Origin: Bacillota bacterium
GTDB taxonomy: Bacteria; Bacillota; Desulfitobacteriia; Desulfitobacteriales; JAJXUE01
NCBI GenBank assembly: GCA_021811155.1
Contig: JAJZPO010000030.1
Span: forward strand, 1-32,669
DNA length: 32,669 bases
Reading direction: 5' to 3'
A model generated the notes under the pieces. The model was not told the DNA's origin, ran no database searches, and was given only the letters and a program-made list of their open reading frames with translations. Shown here piece after piece: positions 7,168 through 14,518 of this stretch. The position numbers were made by a program, and so were the translations under genes. Positions within the stretch are counted from its first letter, which is position 1. Each line of letters begins with the position of its first letter.

Positions 7168-8328
7168 CTAGACGATTCCCCGTTCCTGCCAGTCCTCCAG
7201 TTGGTCTGGCGAGGCTCCCAGCCAGGTGGCGAGAATCTCCCGGCTATACCGGCCCAAACCAGGCGCTTCCCCGGACTCGGCTCCGGCTCCTTCCGGCTTC
7301 ATACCCCCTGCCGCGGTAAAAATCTGGCGCAGAGGTTCGCCGTCCCTTGTCCTTGTTTCCACAGCAAGCCTCCTGGCTTCTACATAAGGAGAACGCGTCA
7401 TCTCCCCCGTTTCCAGCACCGGGGCCATACAGCAGTCCACCTCACTGGAGAATTTTGTCCACTCCGCCAGAGTTTTGCTCTTGAACAAGGAACTCAGCGC
7501 AACAAAGATAGGATTCGCAGCATCAGCCGGGCTGTTGTGAGCGGGAATCCATTCCTCCCGGCCCACGGCGCGGCAGAAATTCTCCCAGAATTTCTTTTCC
7601 AAAGCTCCCAGACTGACATACCTTCCCTCTGCCGTTTCATAGATGCGGTACGAAACTGTGCTCCCCGTCAATTCCGCCACTCCCTGCCCGGTTCCCGTCA
7701 CATTGTAGATCAAGGCGTGCACCGTCATCATTCCGATCAGCGTATCAGTCATGGCAAAATCCACATAAGCTCCTGCGCCTGTGATAGACCTTTGCACCAG
7801 AGCTGCCAAGATCCCCTCGACGGCGGCAATGCCTCCGATCATGTCCGCAAACTGAAAGCTGGGCTGGACCGGCCTGCCGCTGGGATCTTTGAGCTGTGCC
7901 AATACACCGCTCAAAGCCAGGTAGTTCAGATCATGGCTTCCCAAACTGCTCAAAGGGCCGGACTGGCCAAATCCCGTCAGGGAACAATAAACCAGTCCCG
8001 GGTTTTCCTGCTTTAATGCCGCATAACCAATCCCCAGGGCGCCGGCTATCCCGGGGCGAAAGCTCTCAATCAGCACATCAGCCCTGCTGGCGAGTCTAAT
8101 AGCCAACTGTTGCCCTTCAGGCTCTTTCAGGTTCAGGGTTACGCTCTTTTTGTTGCGATTGGTGGCCCGAAAGAGCAGACCACCGTACTCCCCCAAGGAA
8201 CGGGCCGGATCGCCGCTCCCCGGCGATTCGATTTTTACTACTTCAGCTCCCATGTCTGCCAGCCGCTGACCGGCAAAAGGCCCCGGCAGATAGCGCGAAA
8301 AATCAAGAACTTTTATGCCCTTAAGCAC
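7168..8328 (-). CDS. CoA-transferase family III protein, alpha-methylacyl-CoA racemase-like
   Basis: The 386-residue length is typical of the CaiB/BaiF family. N-terminal motifs (GIKVLDFSRYLPGPF, GAEVVKIE) mark the family. Three residues match the racemase active site of the mycobacterial enzyme MCR (His126, Asp156, Glu241): His132 in SHDLNY, Asp162 in ADMIGG with the same 30-residue spacing, and Glu244 in GALEKKFW. This favours epimerisation of 2-methyl-branched acyl-CoA over CoA transfer. I chose the GTG at 8328 because AAAGGTGG lies eight bases upstream; the longer frame to 8412 adds 28 non-homologous residues. It stands alone, facing the 49-aa gene across the terminator at 7086-7122. The substrate is unknown. 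Confidence 0.85.
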   Translation of the reverse strand: MLKGIKVLDFSRYLPGPFAGQRLADMGAEVVKIESPGSGDPARSLGEYGGLLFRATNRNKKSVTLNLKEPEGQQLAIRLASRADVLIESFRPGIAGALGIGYAALKQENPGLVYCSLTGFGQSGPLSSLGSHDLNYLALSGVLAQLKDPSGRPVQPSFQFADMIGGIAAVEGILAALVQRSITGAGAYVDFAMTDTLIGMMTVHALIYNVTGTGQGVAELTGSTVSYRIYETAEGRYVSLGALEKKFWENFCRAVGREEWIPAHNSPADAANPIFVALSSLFKSKTLAEWTKFSSEVDCCMAPVLETGEMTRSPYVEARRLAVETRTRDGEPLRQIFTAAGGMKPEGAGAESGEAPGLGRYSREILATWLGASPDQLEDWQERGIV

Positions 8329-8501
8329 ATACTCTACCACCTTTCTTGAGACTGATACGGCAGGGCGCAAGGTCCAACCGCAAACAAGTGAGTTCTTAGT
8401 CCATTCTACCATCCCTCAACGGGAAACACTATCCCCGCCTGGATTCCCATCTGTCCCCCGGAGCCTGTCTTCGCCGAGTTGTCAGAACACTTGAAACAGG
8501 C

Positions 8502-8531
8502 TTGTTAAGCTGCCCCAAACAAGGCTAAAAT
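8502..8531 (+). promoter_or_regulatory. Candidate promoter of the HD-domain gene
   Basis: TTGTTA (8502-8507) and TAAAAT (8526-8531) are 18 bases apart, about 30 bases upstream of the ATG at 8562. Confidence 0.5.
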
Positions 8532-8561
8532 AGGATAGAACAATAAAGAGGGGGATTTCCC

Positions 8562-9818
8562 ATGCTGGTCCGTGACCCTGTCCACGGTGACATAGAGCTT
8601 GACAGAGAGGAAAGCGAAATCCTGGATTGCCCTGAAATGCAGCGGCTGAGAGCCATCAAGCAGCTGGGGACCGCCTACCTTGTTTACCCCGGCTGTACCC
8701 ATTCCCGCTTCGAACATTCTCTCGGCACCATGGCCGTGGCCAAACGGATAATTTCCGCACTTGAACGTTGCGGCAGGTCCGTATCCGCTGACATCAGAAA
8801 AGTGATCAGCATCACCGCGCTGCTGCATGATGTTACCCATATTCCATTTGGCCATACTTTTGAAGATGAACGGAAAATCTTTGCCCGCCATGACAAGGGC
8901 AGCCGCATAAAATATTTTTTGCGCAGGGACGGCGCCCTGGGGCAAGTTCTCAATCACACGGGACTGCTGCCCGAAGTCGAAGGGATGTTGAGCGGCCGGG
9001 TCAACGACTGGCGGTCGCAGATCGTCTCCTCCGCTCTTGACGCCGACCTGCTCGATTACCTGCGCCGCGATGCTTACATGGCTGGACTGGCCCAGACCTA
9101 TGATGAGCGGGTCTTCCAACATTTCCGGGTTGTAGATAACGGTCTGGTACTTGTTCTGGTTAAGCACAATATGGACAGGCCTGATGTCAAGTCGGAAATT
9201 ATCCACCTTTTGCGCCTGCGTTATTACCTGACCGAAAGGGTTTACTTTCACCACGCCAAGGTGATTTCCGGGGCCATGATTTCCAAGGCCCTTGAACTGG
9301 CTTTGCAGCACGGCCTGGAGGAACACGACCTGTTGACCCTGGGCGATCATACCCTGTTCGAACACCTTAAGCGCCTGGGCGATGAGCATAATCCCCGGAT
9401 TACCGACCTGACCACCGCAGTGGAAACGCGCCGCTTGTTCAAGCGGGCCTACGTTCTCACAGGAGAAAGCCTTACCCAGGCTGAGCGCGCCGACCTGATC
9501 CACAAGTACCATAGCGACCGGACTTCCCGGGCCGCTCTGGAAGCTGAGATTGCTGCCGCAGCCCAGTTGGACCCTGCACAAATCATCGTTTACTGTCCGG
9601 AAGACCGGACTTTCCGGGAAGCAGCTATTCCTGTCCTGACCAAGGACGGGGTGCGCAAACTGAATGCCCCCTTCCCGCCGCCGCCGGAAGACATTGCCCA
9701 GCTGGAACGGCAGTACCAGCGGTTGTGGCGCTTTTATGTCTTCGCTCCGGAGGAGCATAAAGAAAAAGTCAAATTGGTTTGCCGGGAGATATTCTCCATT
9801 CCCAGTGAACACTGTTAA
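8562..9818 (+). CDS. HD-superfamily metal-dependent phosphohydrolase (dGTPase/SAMHD1-like)
   Basis: The 418-residue protein begins with the RDPVHGDIELD segment characteristic of this branch, followed by HSRFEHSLGTM (His48/His52), the HD doublet (ALLHD, His89-Asp90), HIPFGHTFE and a downstream Asp in SSALDADLLDY. Together these form the H...HD...D metal site. Family members hydrolyse nucleotide triphosphates or related phosphate esters; the exact substrate here is not predictable. GAGGGGG precedes the ATG. A long frame on the opposite strand over the whole gene is a shadow. An intrinsic terminator follows at once (9819-9851). Confidence 0.9.
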   Translation: MLVRDPVHGDIELDREESEILDCPEMQRLRAIKQLGTAYLVYPGCTHSRFEHSLGTMAVAKRIISALERCGRSVSADIRKVISITALLHDVTHIPFGHTFEDERKIFARHDKGSRIKYFLRRDGALGQVLNHTGLLPEVEGMLSGRVNDWRSQIVSSALDADLLDYLRRDAYMAGLAQTYDERVFQHFRVVDNGLVLVLVKHNMDRPDVKSEIIHLLRLRYYLTERVYFHHAKVISGAMISKALELALQHGLEEHDLLTLGDHTLFEHLKRLGDEHNPRITDLTTAVETRRLFKRAYVLTGESLTQAERADLIHKYHSDRTSRAALEAEIAAAAQLDPAQIIVYCPEDRTFREAAIPVLTKDGVRKLNAPFPPPPEDIAQLERQYQRLWRFYVFAPEEHKEKVKLVCREIFSIPSEHC

Positions 9819-9851
9819 AGGCAGCCGCTCTTATGCGGCCGCCTTGTTTTT
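9819..9851 (+). terminator. Intrinsic terminator of the HD-domain gene
   Basis: GGCAGCCGC pairs with GCGGCCGCC (one mismatch) around a six-base loop, followed by TTGTTTTT, starting immediately after the stop. Confidence 0.85.
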
Positions 9852-9864
9852 ACCTCAGAAAAGT

Positions 9865-10042
9865 ATATACTCGGCAACTTTAGCCGAGTATATTGATCAC
9901 GAGGTGCTGCGACGGATCGCGCAAACCCAAAAGAAGGGCCGGGGCTAGCGCGGTCCTAGTCCTAGAGAGGCTGAGACTAACATACATGTCTCAGCCTCGG
10001 CAGGGAAATGCGCGCGCTGAGGAAAAACGAAGCGCGCATTTC
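9865..10042. repeat. Three successive perfect 11-bp hairpins in non-coding DNA
   Basis: Perfect stems are ATATACTCGGC/GCCGAGTATAT (9865-9893, 7-base loop), GAGGCTGAGAC/GTCTCAGCCTC (9967-9998, 10-base loop) and GAAATGCGCGC/GCGCGCATTTC (10005-10042, 16-base loop). The 295 bases between 9819 and 10113 hold no supportable gene. The hairpins may belong to a small RNA or a leader of the downstream gene, or be dispersed palindromes. Confidence 0.6.
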
Positions 10043-10113
10043 TTGTTGCGGCAAGTTTTCACCACCTGCCGCATAGTTATAAACGAGTCCTTGTCACAGG
10101 CGGAGGTGATTCT

Positions 10114-10884
10114 TTGCCGCGCCCCCAAGTCCCCCGGGAAGTGCTTTACGTGCAAAAACTTCACTACCTGACCTTCCTCTGCTCCGGTGCACTCCTCATT
10201 GCCATTGCAGCAGGTGTGATTTACGGTCTTCGTTCAAGTCTGATCACCGCCCTAACCGCGCTGTCACTCGCCTACCTGGCTACTATGAAAAAGAAGACGT
10301 TCATCGCCCCTAACACCGCGACCGTCATCCAGCGTATTTCCCGGAGCTTTTCCAACCGTAATCTGCCATCCCACACTGTGGCTGTTGCTGCCACCCAACT
10401 CTACTATCTGCTGGGAGACCACACCCGCGCCGAGTCTCTGTTGAAATCTTACCTTGCCGCAGACGAACCCCTGGTATACACAACCCTGGCAGATATTTAC
10501 CTGCATCAAGGACGGGTCACGGATGCCTTAGCTTGCCTCGAGCCGGTGCGTAAAATGGAACACCCCCTGGTCCAATGGACTTACGGCAGAGTTCTGCTGC
10601 GTCAGAAGGACTACCGGACCGCCCTCAAGCACTTGGAAAAAGCAAAGAAGTATGCTGGATCCGCCGGTTTGCCGCGGGCCGGCACAGGCTTCCTGAACGA
10701 AATTTTCATGAAGTGGAGCGTAAAATCCTCCCTGCTTCACAGTATGGCCCTGTGCTATCACAAACTGGGCGAACAACGGCAGGCAAGTAAATGCCTTCGC
10801 CGCGGCAACTTGTATTTGCTTGATCTCAGTTTGTGGCGGATTAGGTTGGTTGAAGAGCCGCATTTCGCCCGACAAGCAAAATAA
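10114..10884 (+). CDS. Membrane-anchored TPR protein
   Basis: The 256-residue product has two adjacent hydrophobic segments at about residues 18-36 and 40-56 forming an N-terminal membrane hairpin. A cytoplasmic domain follows with at least three TPR-like units (about residues 85-190, for example YTTLADIYLHQGRVTDALACL and WTYGRVLLRQKDYRTALKHL). The start is TTG at 10114, supported by GGAGGTG five bases upstream. Such proteins usually act as scaffolds, but no partner is encoded beside it. It is flanked by the hairpin cluster upstream and a 150-base AT-rich gap downstream. Confidence 0.8.
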   Translation: MPRPQVPREVLYVQKLHYLTFLCSGALLIAIAAGVIYGLRSSLITALTALSLAYLATMKKKTFIAPNTATVIQRISRSFSNRNLPSHTVAVAATQLYYLLGDHTRAESLLKSYLAADEPLVYTTLADIYLHQGRVTDALACLEPVRKMEHPLVQWTYGRVLLRQKDYRTALKHLEKAKKYAGSAGLPRAGTGFLNEIFMKWSVKSSLLHSMALCYHKLGEQRQASKCLRRGNLYLLDLSLWRIRLVEEPHFARQAK

Positions 10885-11033
10885 ACTATAATTCTACAAA
10901 AATTTTCCTATGAATCCACTGGATTACAACATATTTTGCAACAGGTTTCAAGTAAAATTACGATTGATAAGTACCAAATATTAGATTTTACGTTGGCAAC
11001 TGGCATTTTCCCTTGGAGAAAGGAAGATTTCTT

Positions 11034-11243
11034 GTGACCAGCGCTAAGCAGGAAGCCTTAGAATTCTTGCGGGAATTTGAGAATTCCACACGCAGCTATT
11101 TTTTGCGCAAAGGCCTGGCGGACAGTGAAGTTCCGGCAGCAGTGCTGGAAGCCCAGTGGCAGTTGCTGCGCAATATCCTGCGCTCCAAAACCCTGCCGAG
11201 GCAAAAAAATTGCCGGCGCCAACAGCGGAGCCTGGTAAAATAA
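11034..11243 (+). CDS. Small hypothetical protein (69 residues)
   Basis: I do not recognise this protein. It is helical, with an acidic N-terminal half (EALEFLREFENSTRSYFL) and a strongly basic C-terminal end. I chose the GTG at 11034, seven bases after GGAAG; a frame from 11013 would include that site. A perfect terminator starts two bases after the stop. Having its own ribosome binding site and terminator supports a real gene. Confidence 0.6.
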   Translation: MTSAKQEALEFLREFENSTRSYFLRKGLADSEVPAAVLEAQWQLLRNILRSKTLPRQKNCRRQQRSLVK

Positions 11244-11244
11244 C

Positions 11245-11273
11245 ACAAACTCCCGGTCTAGCCGGGAGTTTGT
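11245..11273. terminator. Bidirectional terminator between convergent genes
   Basis: ACAAACTCCCGG and CCGGGAGTTTGT form a perfect 12-bp stem with a five-base loop, followed by TCAATTTT on the plus strand. It starts two bases after one stop and ends one base before the opposing stop (11274). Confidence 0.9.
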
Positions 11274-12404
11274 TCAATTTTGCCCCTTTTCGCCAACTGT
11301 TTGCCCGCTTGCGGTTTGGGGGCTGACCGTTTGACCTGAAGTCGGGAGTTCTATCCGTTCAATCTTGTTTTGCCCCACATAGTACTGACCATGGCACATG
11401 TTGCAGTAAATGGGGTTGCCTTTGGTGGGTTGCCCTTCCTTGGGAGGGTCCAGATCGTGGCAGACAACGCAATAAGGGATCTCCCCCTTCACCACGTGGG
11501 ATGAATGGTCATGTGCCCAGGCATAAGTATGATCGGGGGGTCTGGTTTTTATATGGCAGTTGTAACAGAAACTGTTTGACCTGATATAATCAGCAACTTT
11601 TCGTTTGTCGAAGCTGTCGCTTAACCCATGTTCATAGTGGCATTCACTGCATTGGTTGACATCCTGCCATGCCGCCTGGCCGTGCATGGTAAGCCAGGTT
11701 CCCGGTTGATGGGAAGGGGGCGTCGGTATCTTTTTATGGCACTTTTCACATTGAGTCGTGACTTTCCACTTACGATGACATGTCAAACACTGCAGCATGC
11801 GAGGAGCGGTATTGCCGCGCTGCATTTGCATCCTGCCGGTAGACAATGTCCAATCCTGCGGCGGTATCCTGGTAATTTGGTCGCTTTCTACGATCCGGCC
11901 GTGAACTACACCGTTATGGCAGGTTATACACTGGACCCCGGCTGCATCGTGCGTGGTGTGGCTTATGATCAGGTCGCCGGGAATGGTTGGTATCCGGTTT
12001 TGGCTGTGGCACTGCAGGCAAACATCGTTACCGATGGGCTGCCTGGTAGCCAGCGGGAGTTGGTAATTGTTTGCGAAATGTTCCACAACCATTCTGATAC
12101 CTTGAGCATACCGGACAGCGCGCTGCTGCGGGTCGCCCGGCATGTGGCAATCCGTACACTTAATCTGGCTGTGGGATGAGGCCAGCCAGGTGTAATATTC
12201 CGGACGCATTTCGTGACATTTTACACAAAGGTCCGAATTATTAACTACTTGATTAACACCATAGGCCCCCGCGGCCAGAAATACGACAACCGGTATAAAT
12301 ATTGCCAGGAACAGCCATATTCCTCGCAACCGTCCCTTTGTTTTGCCACTTACCACTGCCCCATCTGCGCTCAAACTCCTGTCAAGGCTCTGCTCGGAGT
12401 TCAC
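11274..12404 (-). CDS. Membrane-anchored decahaem cytochrome c with NapC/NirT-type N-terminus
   Basis: The 376-residue product has a single N-terminal membrane anchor (about residues 29-50) and ten CxxCH haem-binding motifs, with first cysteines at residues 60, 83, 129, 159, 206, 219, 252, 280, 312 and 334. The first (CVKCHEM, with a nearby Met) and its surroundings resemble the NapC/NirT/NrfH quinol-dehydrogenase fold. Typical members have four to five haems, so the C-terminal part is an added multihaem module. The protein should face outside and could move electrons from menaquinol to an extracytoplasmic acceptor. No reductase or cytochrome maturation gene is nearby. The start is GTG at 12404, six bases after GAGGGGG. 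Confidence 0.9.
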   Translation of the reverse strand: MNSEQSLDRSLSADGAVVSGKTKGRLRGIWLFLAIFIPVVVFLAAGAYGVNQVVNNSDLCVKCHEMRPEYYTWLASSHSQIKCTDCHMPGDPQQRAVRYAQGIRMVVEHFANNYQLPLATRQPIGNDVCLQCHSQNRIPTIPGDLIISHTTHDAAGVQCITCHNGVVHGRIVESDQITRIPPQDWTLSTGRMQMQRGNTAPRMLQCLTCHRKWKVTTQCEKCHKKIPTPPSHQPGTWLTMHGQAAWQDVNQCSECHYEHGLSDSFDKRKVADYIRSNSFCYNCHIKTRPPDHTYAWAHDHSSHVVKGEIPYCVVCHDLDPPKEGQPTKGNPIYCNMCHGQYYVGQNKIERIELPTSGQTVSPQTASGQTVGEKGQN

Positions 12405-12521
12405 AAATTGCCCCCTCTTCCAACAAGAAACAACTGGAAATTACTAATTTTCCGCCAAAATTACACTGAATTTCGACACCAGGCAGTTAAGTTCCTGCCG
12501 CATCCAGCATAATTTGCAGAG

Positions 12522-12546
12522 CGCTGGCCCGGACATCGGACCAGCG
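12522..12546 (-). terminator. Possible terminator of the acetyltransferase gene
   Basis: CGCTGG and CCAGCG flank an inner CCG/CGG pairing just past the stop at 12556. There is no T-run, so support is weak. Confidence 0.35.
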
Positions 12547-12555
12547 TCAGGCGGA

Positions 12556-13014
12556 CTATGTTCCCAGGTTCAGAATAACAGCGCTTTCATCACAATTTGG
12601 GAATTTCGGGCAATTGATGCATTCCTTCCAAACCTTGTGCGGGAGCAAATCCTTTGACACCATGCTAAAGCCGCATTTGGTGAAAAAACCTGGCTGGTAG
12701 GTAAGGGCAAAAACCTGACGGCAGCCCAAGCCTTTTGCCTCCTGCACAAGTCTCTCCACTATGCCTCTACCCAAGCCCTGCTTGAGGTACTCATCCTTAA
12801 CCGCCAATGCCCTCACTTCCGCCAGGTCCTCCCACAGGATGTGCAGCGCTCCGGCGGCGATTACTGTTCCCGCTTCCTCCACCAAAACAAAATCCCTGAT
12901 GCTTTCGTAAAGCATGTTGCGCGACCTCGGCAGCATCAAGCCGTCCTCGGCGCACTTGTTGATGATTTGATGAATCTCCTCCACATCGCCGAGAACGGCC
13001 TTGCGGTACTTCAT
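12556..13014 (-). CDS. argA: GNAT N-acetyltransferase, probably amino-acid N-acetyltransferase (ArgA-like)
   Basis: The 152-residue protein is a single GNAT domain. The acetyl-CoA-binding region is EVRALAVKDEYLKQGLGRGIVERL, with the Q/R-x-x-G-x-G/A loop. The C-terminal stretch LLPHKVWKECINCPKFPNCDE, with three cysteines, is typical of short clostridial N-acetylglutamate synthase-like proteins. Such enzymes acetylate glutamate in the first step of arginine synthesis. AAGGTG lies about ten bases before the ATG. A 14-bp palindrome resembling an ARG box lies 30 bases upstream (13044-13057), consistent with ArgR control. No other arginine gene is in the window, so the substrate assignment rests on sequence and operator likeness. 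Confidence 0.75.
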   Translation of the reverse strand: MKYRKAVLGDVEEIHQIINKCAEDGLMLPRSRNMLYESIRDFVLVEEAGTVIAAGALHILWEDLAEVRALAVKDEYLKQGLGRGIVERLVQEAKGLGCRQVFALTYQPGFFTKCGFSMVSKDLLPHKVWKECINCPKFPNCDESAVILNLGT

Positions 13015-13043
13015 GGTTTCCAGTCACCTTCTATAAGTCATAA

Positions 13044-13057
13044 TGTATAATTATACA
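13044..13057. promoter_or_regulatory. ARG-box-like operator upstream of the ArgA-like gene
   Basis: TGTATAATTATACA is a perfect 14-bp palindrome with the form TGNAT-WWWW-ATNCA, close to the ArgR operator TGAAT-WWWW-ATTCA. It lies 30 bases upstream of the start codon, overlapping the expected promoter region. Confidence 0.45.
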
Positions 13058-13118
13058 ACGACTGCTGCATCCCGTCCACAGGTGAATACTGGCGTACCAT
13101 CCCGAGTTAAGGGCTGAC

Positions 13119-13517
13119 CTAATCCCGGGTCTTGTTTTCTACCCTGGCCAGGAATTTGTCAGACTGAATAATATACCGTTCATGTATTCCCCGGCCCACC
13201 AGTTCTTTCTCATCCCTCGCCTCAACAGAAAATACCAGTTTCTTTCCTTCGACCTGCTTCAGTTCCGCCACCGCCTTGACTTTCATCCCCAGCGGCGTGG
13301 CTGCCAGGTGCTCGATGTCCACCCTGGTGCCCACGCTGGAGTACCCCTCGGGCAGCTGTGCCTGAACCAGCTCAAAAGCCGCCCCTTCCATCAGGGCAAT
13401 CATGGCGGGAGTGGCGAGTACCTCTACACCCCCGCTGCCATACTTGGCAGCTGTGACCTCAAAGCTTACCGTTATCTCCTTTTCCCCCCGCAAACCCGGT
13501 ACCAGACTTGCCTCCAT
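13119..13517 (-). CDS. Hotdog-fold thioesterase, fluoroacetyl-CoA thioesterase (FlK)-like
   Basis: The 132-residue length fits the FlK branch of hotdog thioesterases. The FlK catalytic residues Thr42, Glu50 and His76 have equivalents at Thr36 (in ATPAMIALMEGAA), Glu44 and His70 (in VDIEHLAATPLG), with identical spacing. Most chromosomal relatives act on ordinary acyl-CoAs; use of fluoroacetyl-CoA is not implied. I chose the ATG at 13517, seven bases after GGGGG; a frame from 13559 adds 14 unrelated residues. It lies 58 bases downstream of a truncated thpR remnant and may be cotranscribed with psd. Confidence 0.85.
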   Translation of the reverse strand: MEASLVPGLRGEKEITVSFEVTAAKYGSGGVEVLATPAMIALMEGAAFELVQAQLPEGYSSVGTRVDIEHLAATPLGMKVKAVAELKQVEGKKLVFSVEARDEKELVGRGIHERYIIQSDKFLARVENKTRD

Positions 13518-13574
13518 GTCCAAACCCCCAAATACATGTTTTTTTGTTAATTCACCCAATCAGGCGAAAATCCT

Positions 13575-13655
13575 TCAAACCAAAATCTGCTGCTTCCAGG
13601 GCAGCGGCACATCAATGCCCACAAACAGCCTTGCAATCCGTTCCCCTTTCTCCAT
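13575..13655 (-). pseudogene. thpR: Truncated remnant of RNA 2',3'-cyclic phosphodiesterase (thpR/LigT)
   Basis: A 26-residue frame starts at the ATG at 13655, ten bases after the psd stop. It contains ARLFVGIDVPLPWKQQI, matching the conserved N-terminal strand of ThpR/LigT proteins (RLFVAIDLP type). It stops at 13575. Full proteins have about 180 residues and two HxTx motifs, neither present. Only 58 bases separate it from the thioesterase start, so a single frameshift cannot restore it. A deletion that joined psd-thpR to the thioesterase gene is the simplest explanation. The identification rests on a short match. Confidence 0.4.
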
Positions 13656-13665
13656 CCAATAGCGA

Positions 13666-14511
13666 TCACTTCCGGGCGTCTGCGGGCCAGCGCCCCACAG
13701 CTTGTCCCATCAGAACGCGGTCGCCGGGTTGAACCTCCAGTTCAACGGGAATTTCAAACAACATAATCACAGTAGACCCGAATTCAAAGCGGCCCAGTTC
13801 ATCACCCTTGGCCAGAACCGGACCTTGCGCGTAGAGTGCTCGCTCCAATTTTCTCCGCCGCCCGCCCGCAGTGATACCGGCGTAGTTGACGTTGACACTG
13901 CCGACAATGATAGCTCCCACCTTTACCAGGGCCAGGAGCCCGGCAGGAGTGTCCAGGTAAGTGACCAGCCGCTCGTTCCGGGCAAAAAGGCCCTTCACCG
14001 CCCGCACTCCGAAGGGGTTCACCGGGAAAAGTGTTCCCGGCACAAAGGTGGACCCAACCACCCGGCCCTCGATTGGAGCATGAATGCGGTGATAATCCCG
14101 CGGGCTTAAGTAAATTGTCAGGTAAGTCCCGCTCTGGAACCGTTCAGCCATTTCCTCATCCTGGCCCAGCAGTTCCAGCACGCTGTAATTTATTCCTTTA
14201 GCCTGGATCAACAGGCCGTCCCGGATACTCCCGGCCTGGGAGACAACCCCGTCCACCGGACTCACAAATACATCTTCGCCTGGAGCAACAGGGCGCAAGC
14301 CTGGCCGGAGTTTGCGCACAAAAAAAGCCGTCAGGCTGGGGTATGCCCTGATGTCCAGCTCTGCCTGGCCCAGGTCAATCCCATAGCGTCTGGCAAAGCC
14401 TGGAACCAGCGGTTTGCTTAATGGACTCTTCGCAAACCCTCCGATCAGCCGGGAAACAGTCTTCTTGGGTAGAAGCCTGAAGAGCATAAGCTGAAAATCG
14501 TCACGCAACAT
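13666..14511 (-). CDS. psd: Phosphatidylserine decarboxylase proenzyme
   Basis: The 281-residue protein converts phosphatidylserine to phosphatidylethanolamine at the membrane. Conserved parts are LTAFFVRKLRPGLRPV (61-76), SPVDGVV with the triad Asp87, YHRIHAPIEGRV with the triad His (140-151), SVNVNYAGI and the self-cleavage site FGST (244-247). Cleavage before Ser246 creates the pyruvoyl group. Start ATG at 14511, with GAGGA a few bases upstream; the longer frame to 14610 runs through the preceding gene. It begins seven bases after the ThiF-family stop and its ribosome binding site overlaps that stop, so the two are cotranscribed and probably coupled. Confidence 0.95.
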   Translation of the reverse strand: MLRDDFQLMLFRLLPKKTVSRLIGGFAKSPLSKPLVPGFARRYGIDLGQAELDIRAYPSLTAFFVRKLRPGLRPVAPGEDVFVSPVDGVVSQAGSIRDGLLIQAKGINYSVLELLGQDEEMAERFQSGTYLTIYLSPRDYHRIHAPIEGRVVGSTFVPGTLFPVNPFGVRAVKGLFARNERLVTYLDTPAGLLALVKVGAIIVGSVNVNYAGITAGGRRRKLERALYAQGPVLAKGDELGRFEFGSTVIMLFEIPVELEVQPGDRVLMGQAVGRWPADARK

Positions 14512-14518
14512 AAGTTCC

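Noticed and set aside
7201-8016. 271-residue plus-strand frame opposite the racemase-like gene
   Set aside because: The minus strand encodes conserved family motifs with catalytic residues at the right spacing; the plus frame has none.
8505-9812. 435-residue open frame on the minus strand over the HD phosphohydrolase gene
   Set aside because: The plus strand encodes a clear HD-family protein with all metal-site motifs, a good ribosome binding site and a terminator. The antisense frame has no family likeness or start signals and reflects codon bias.
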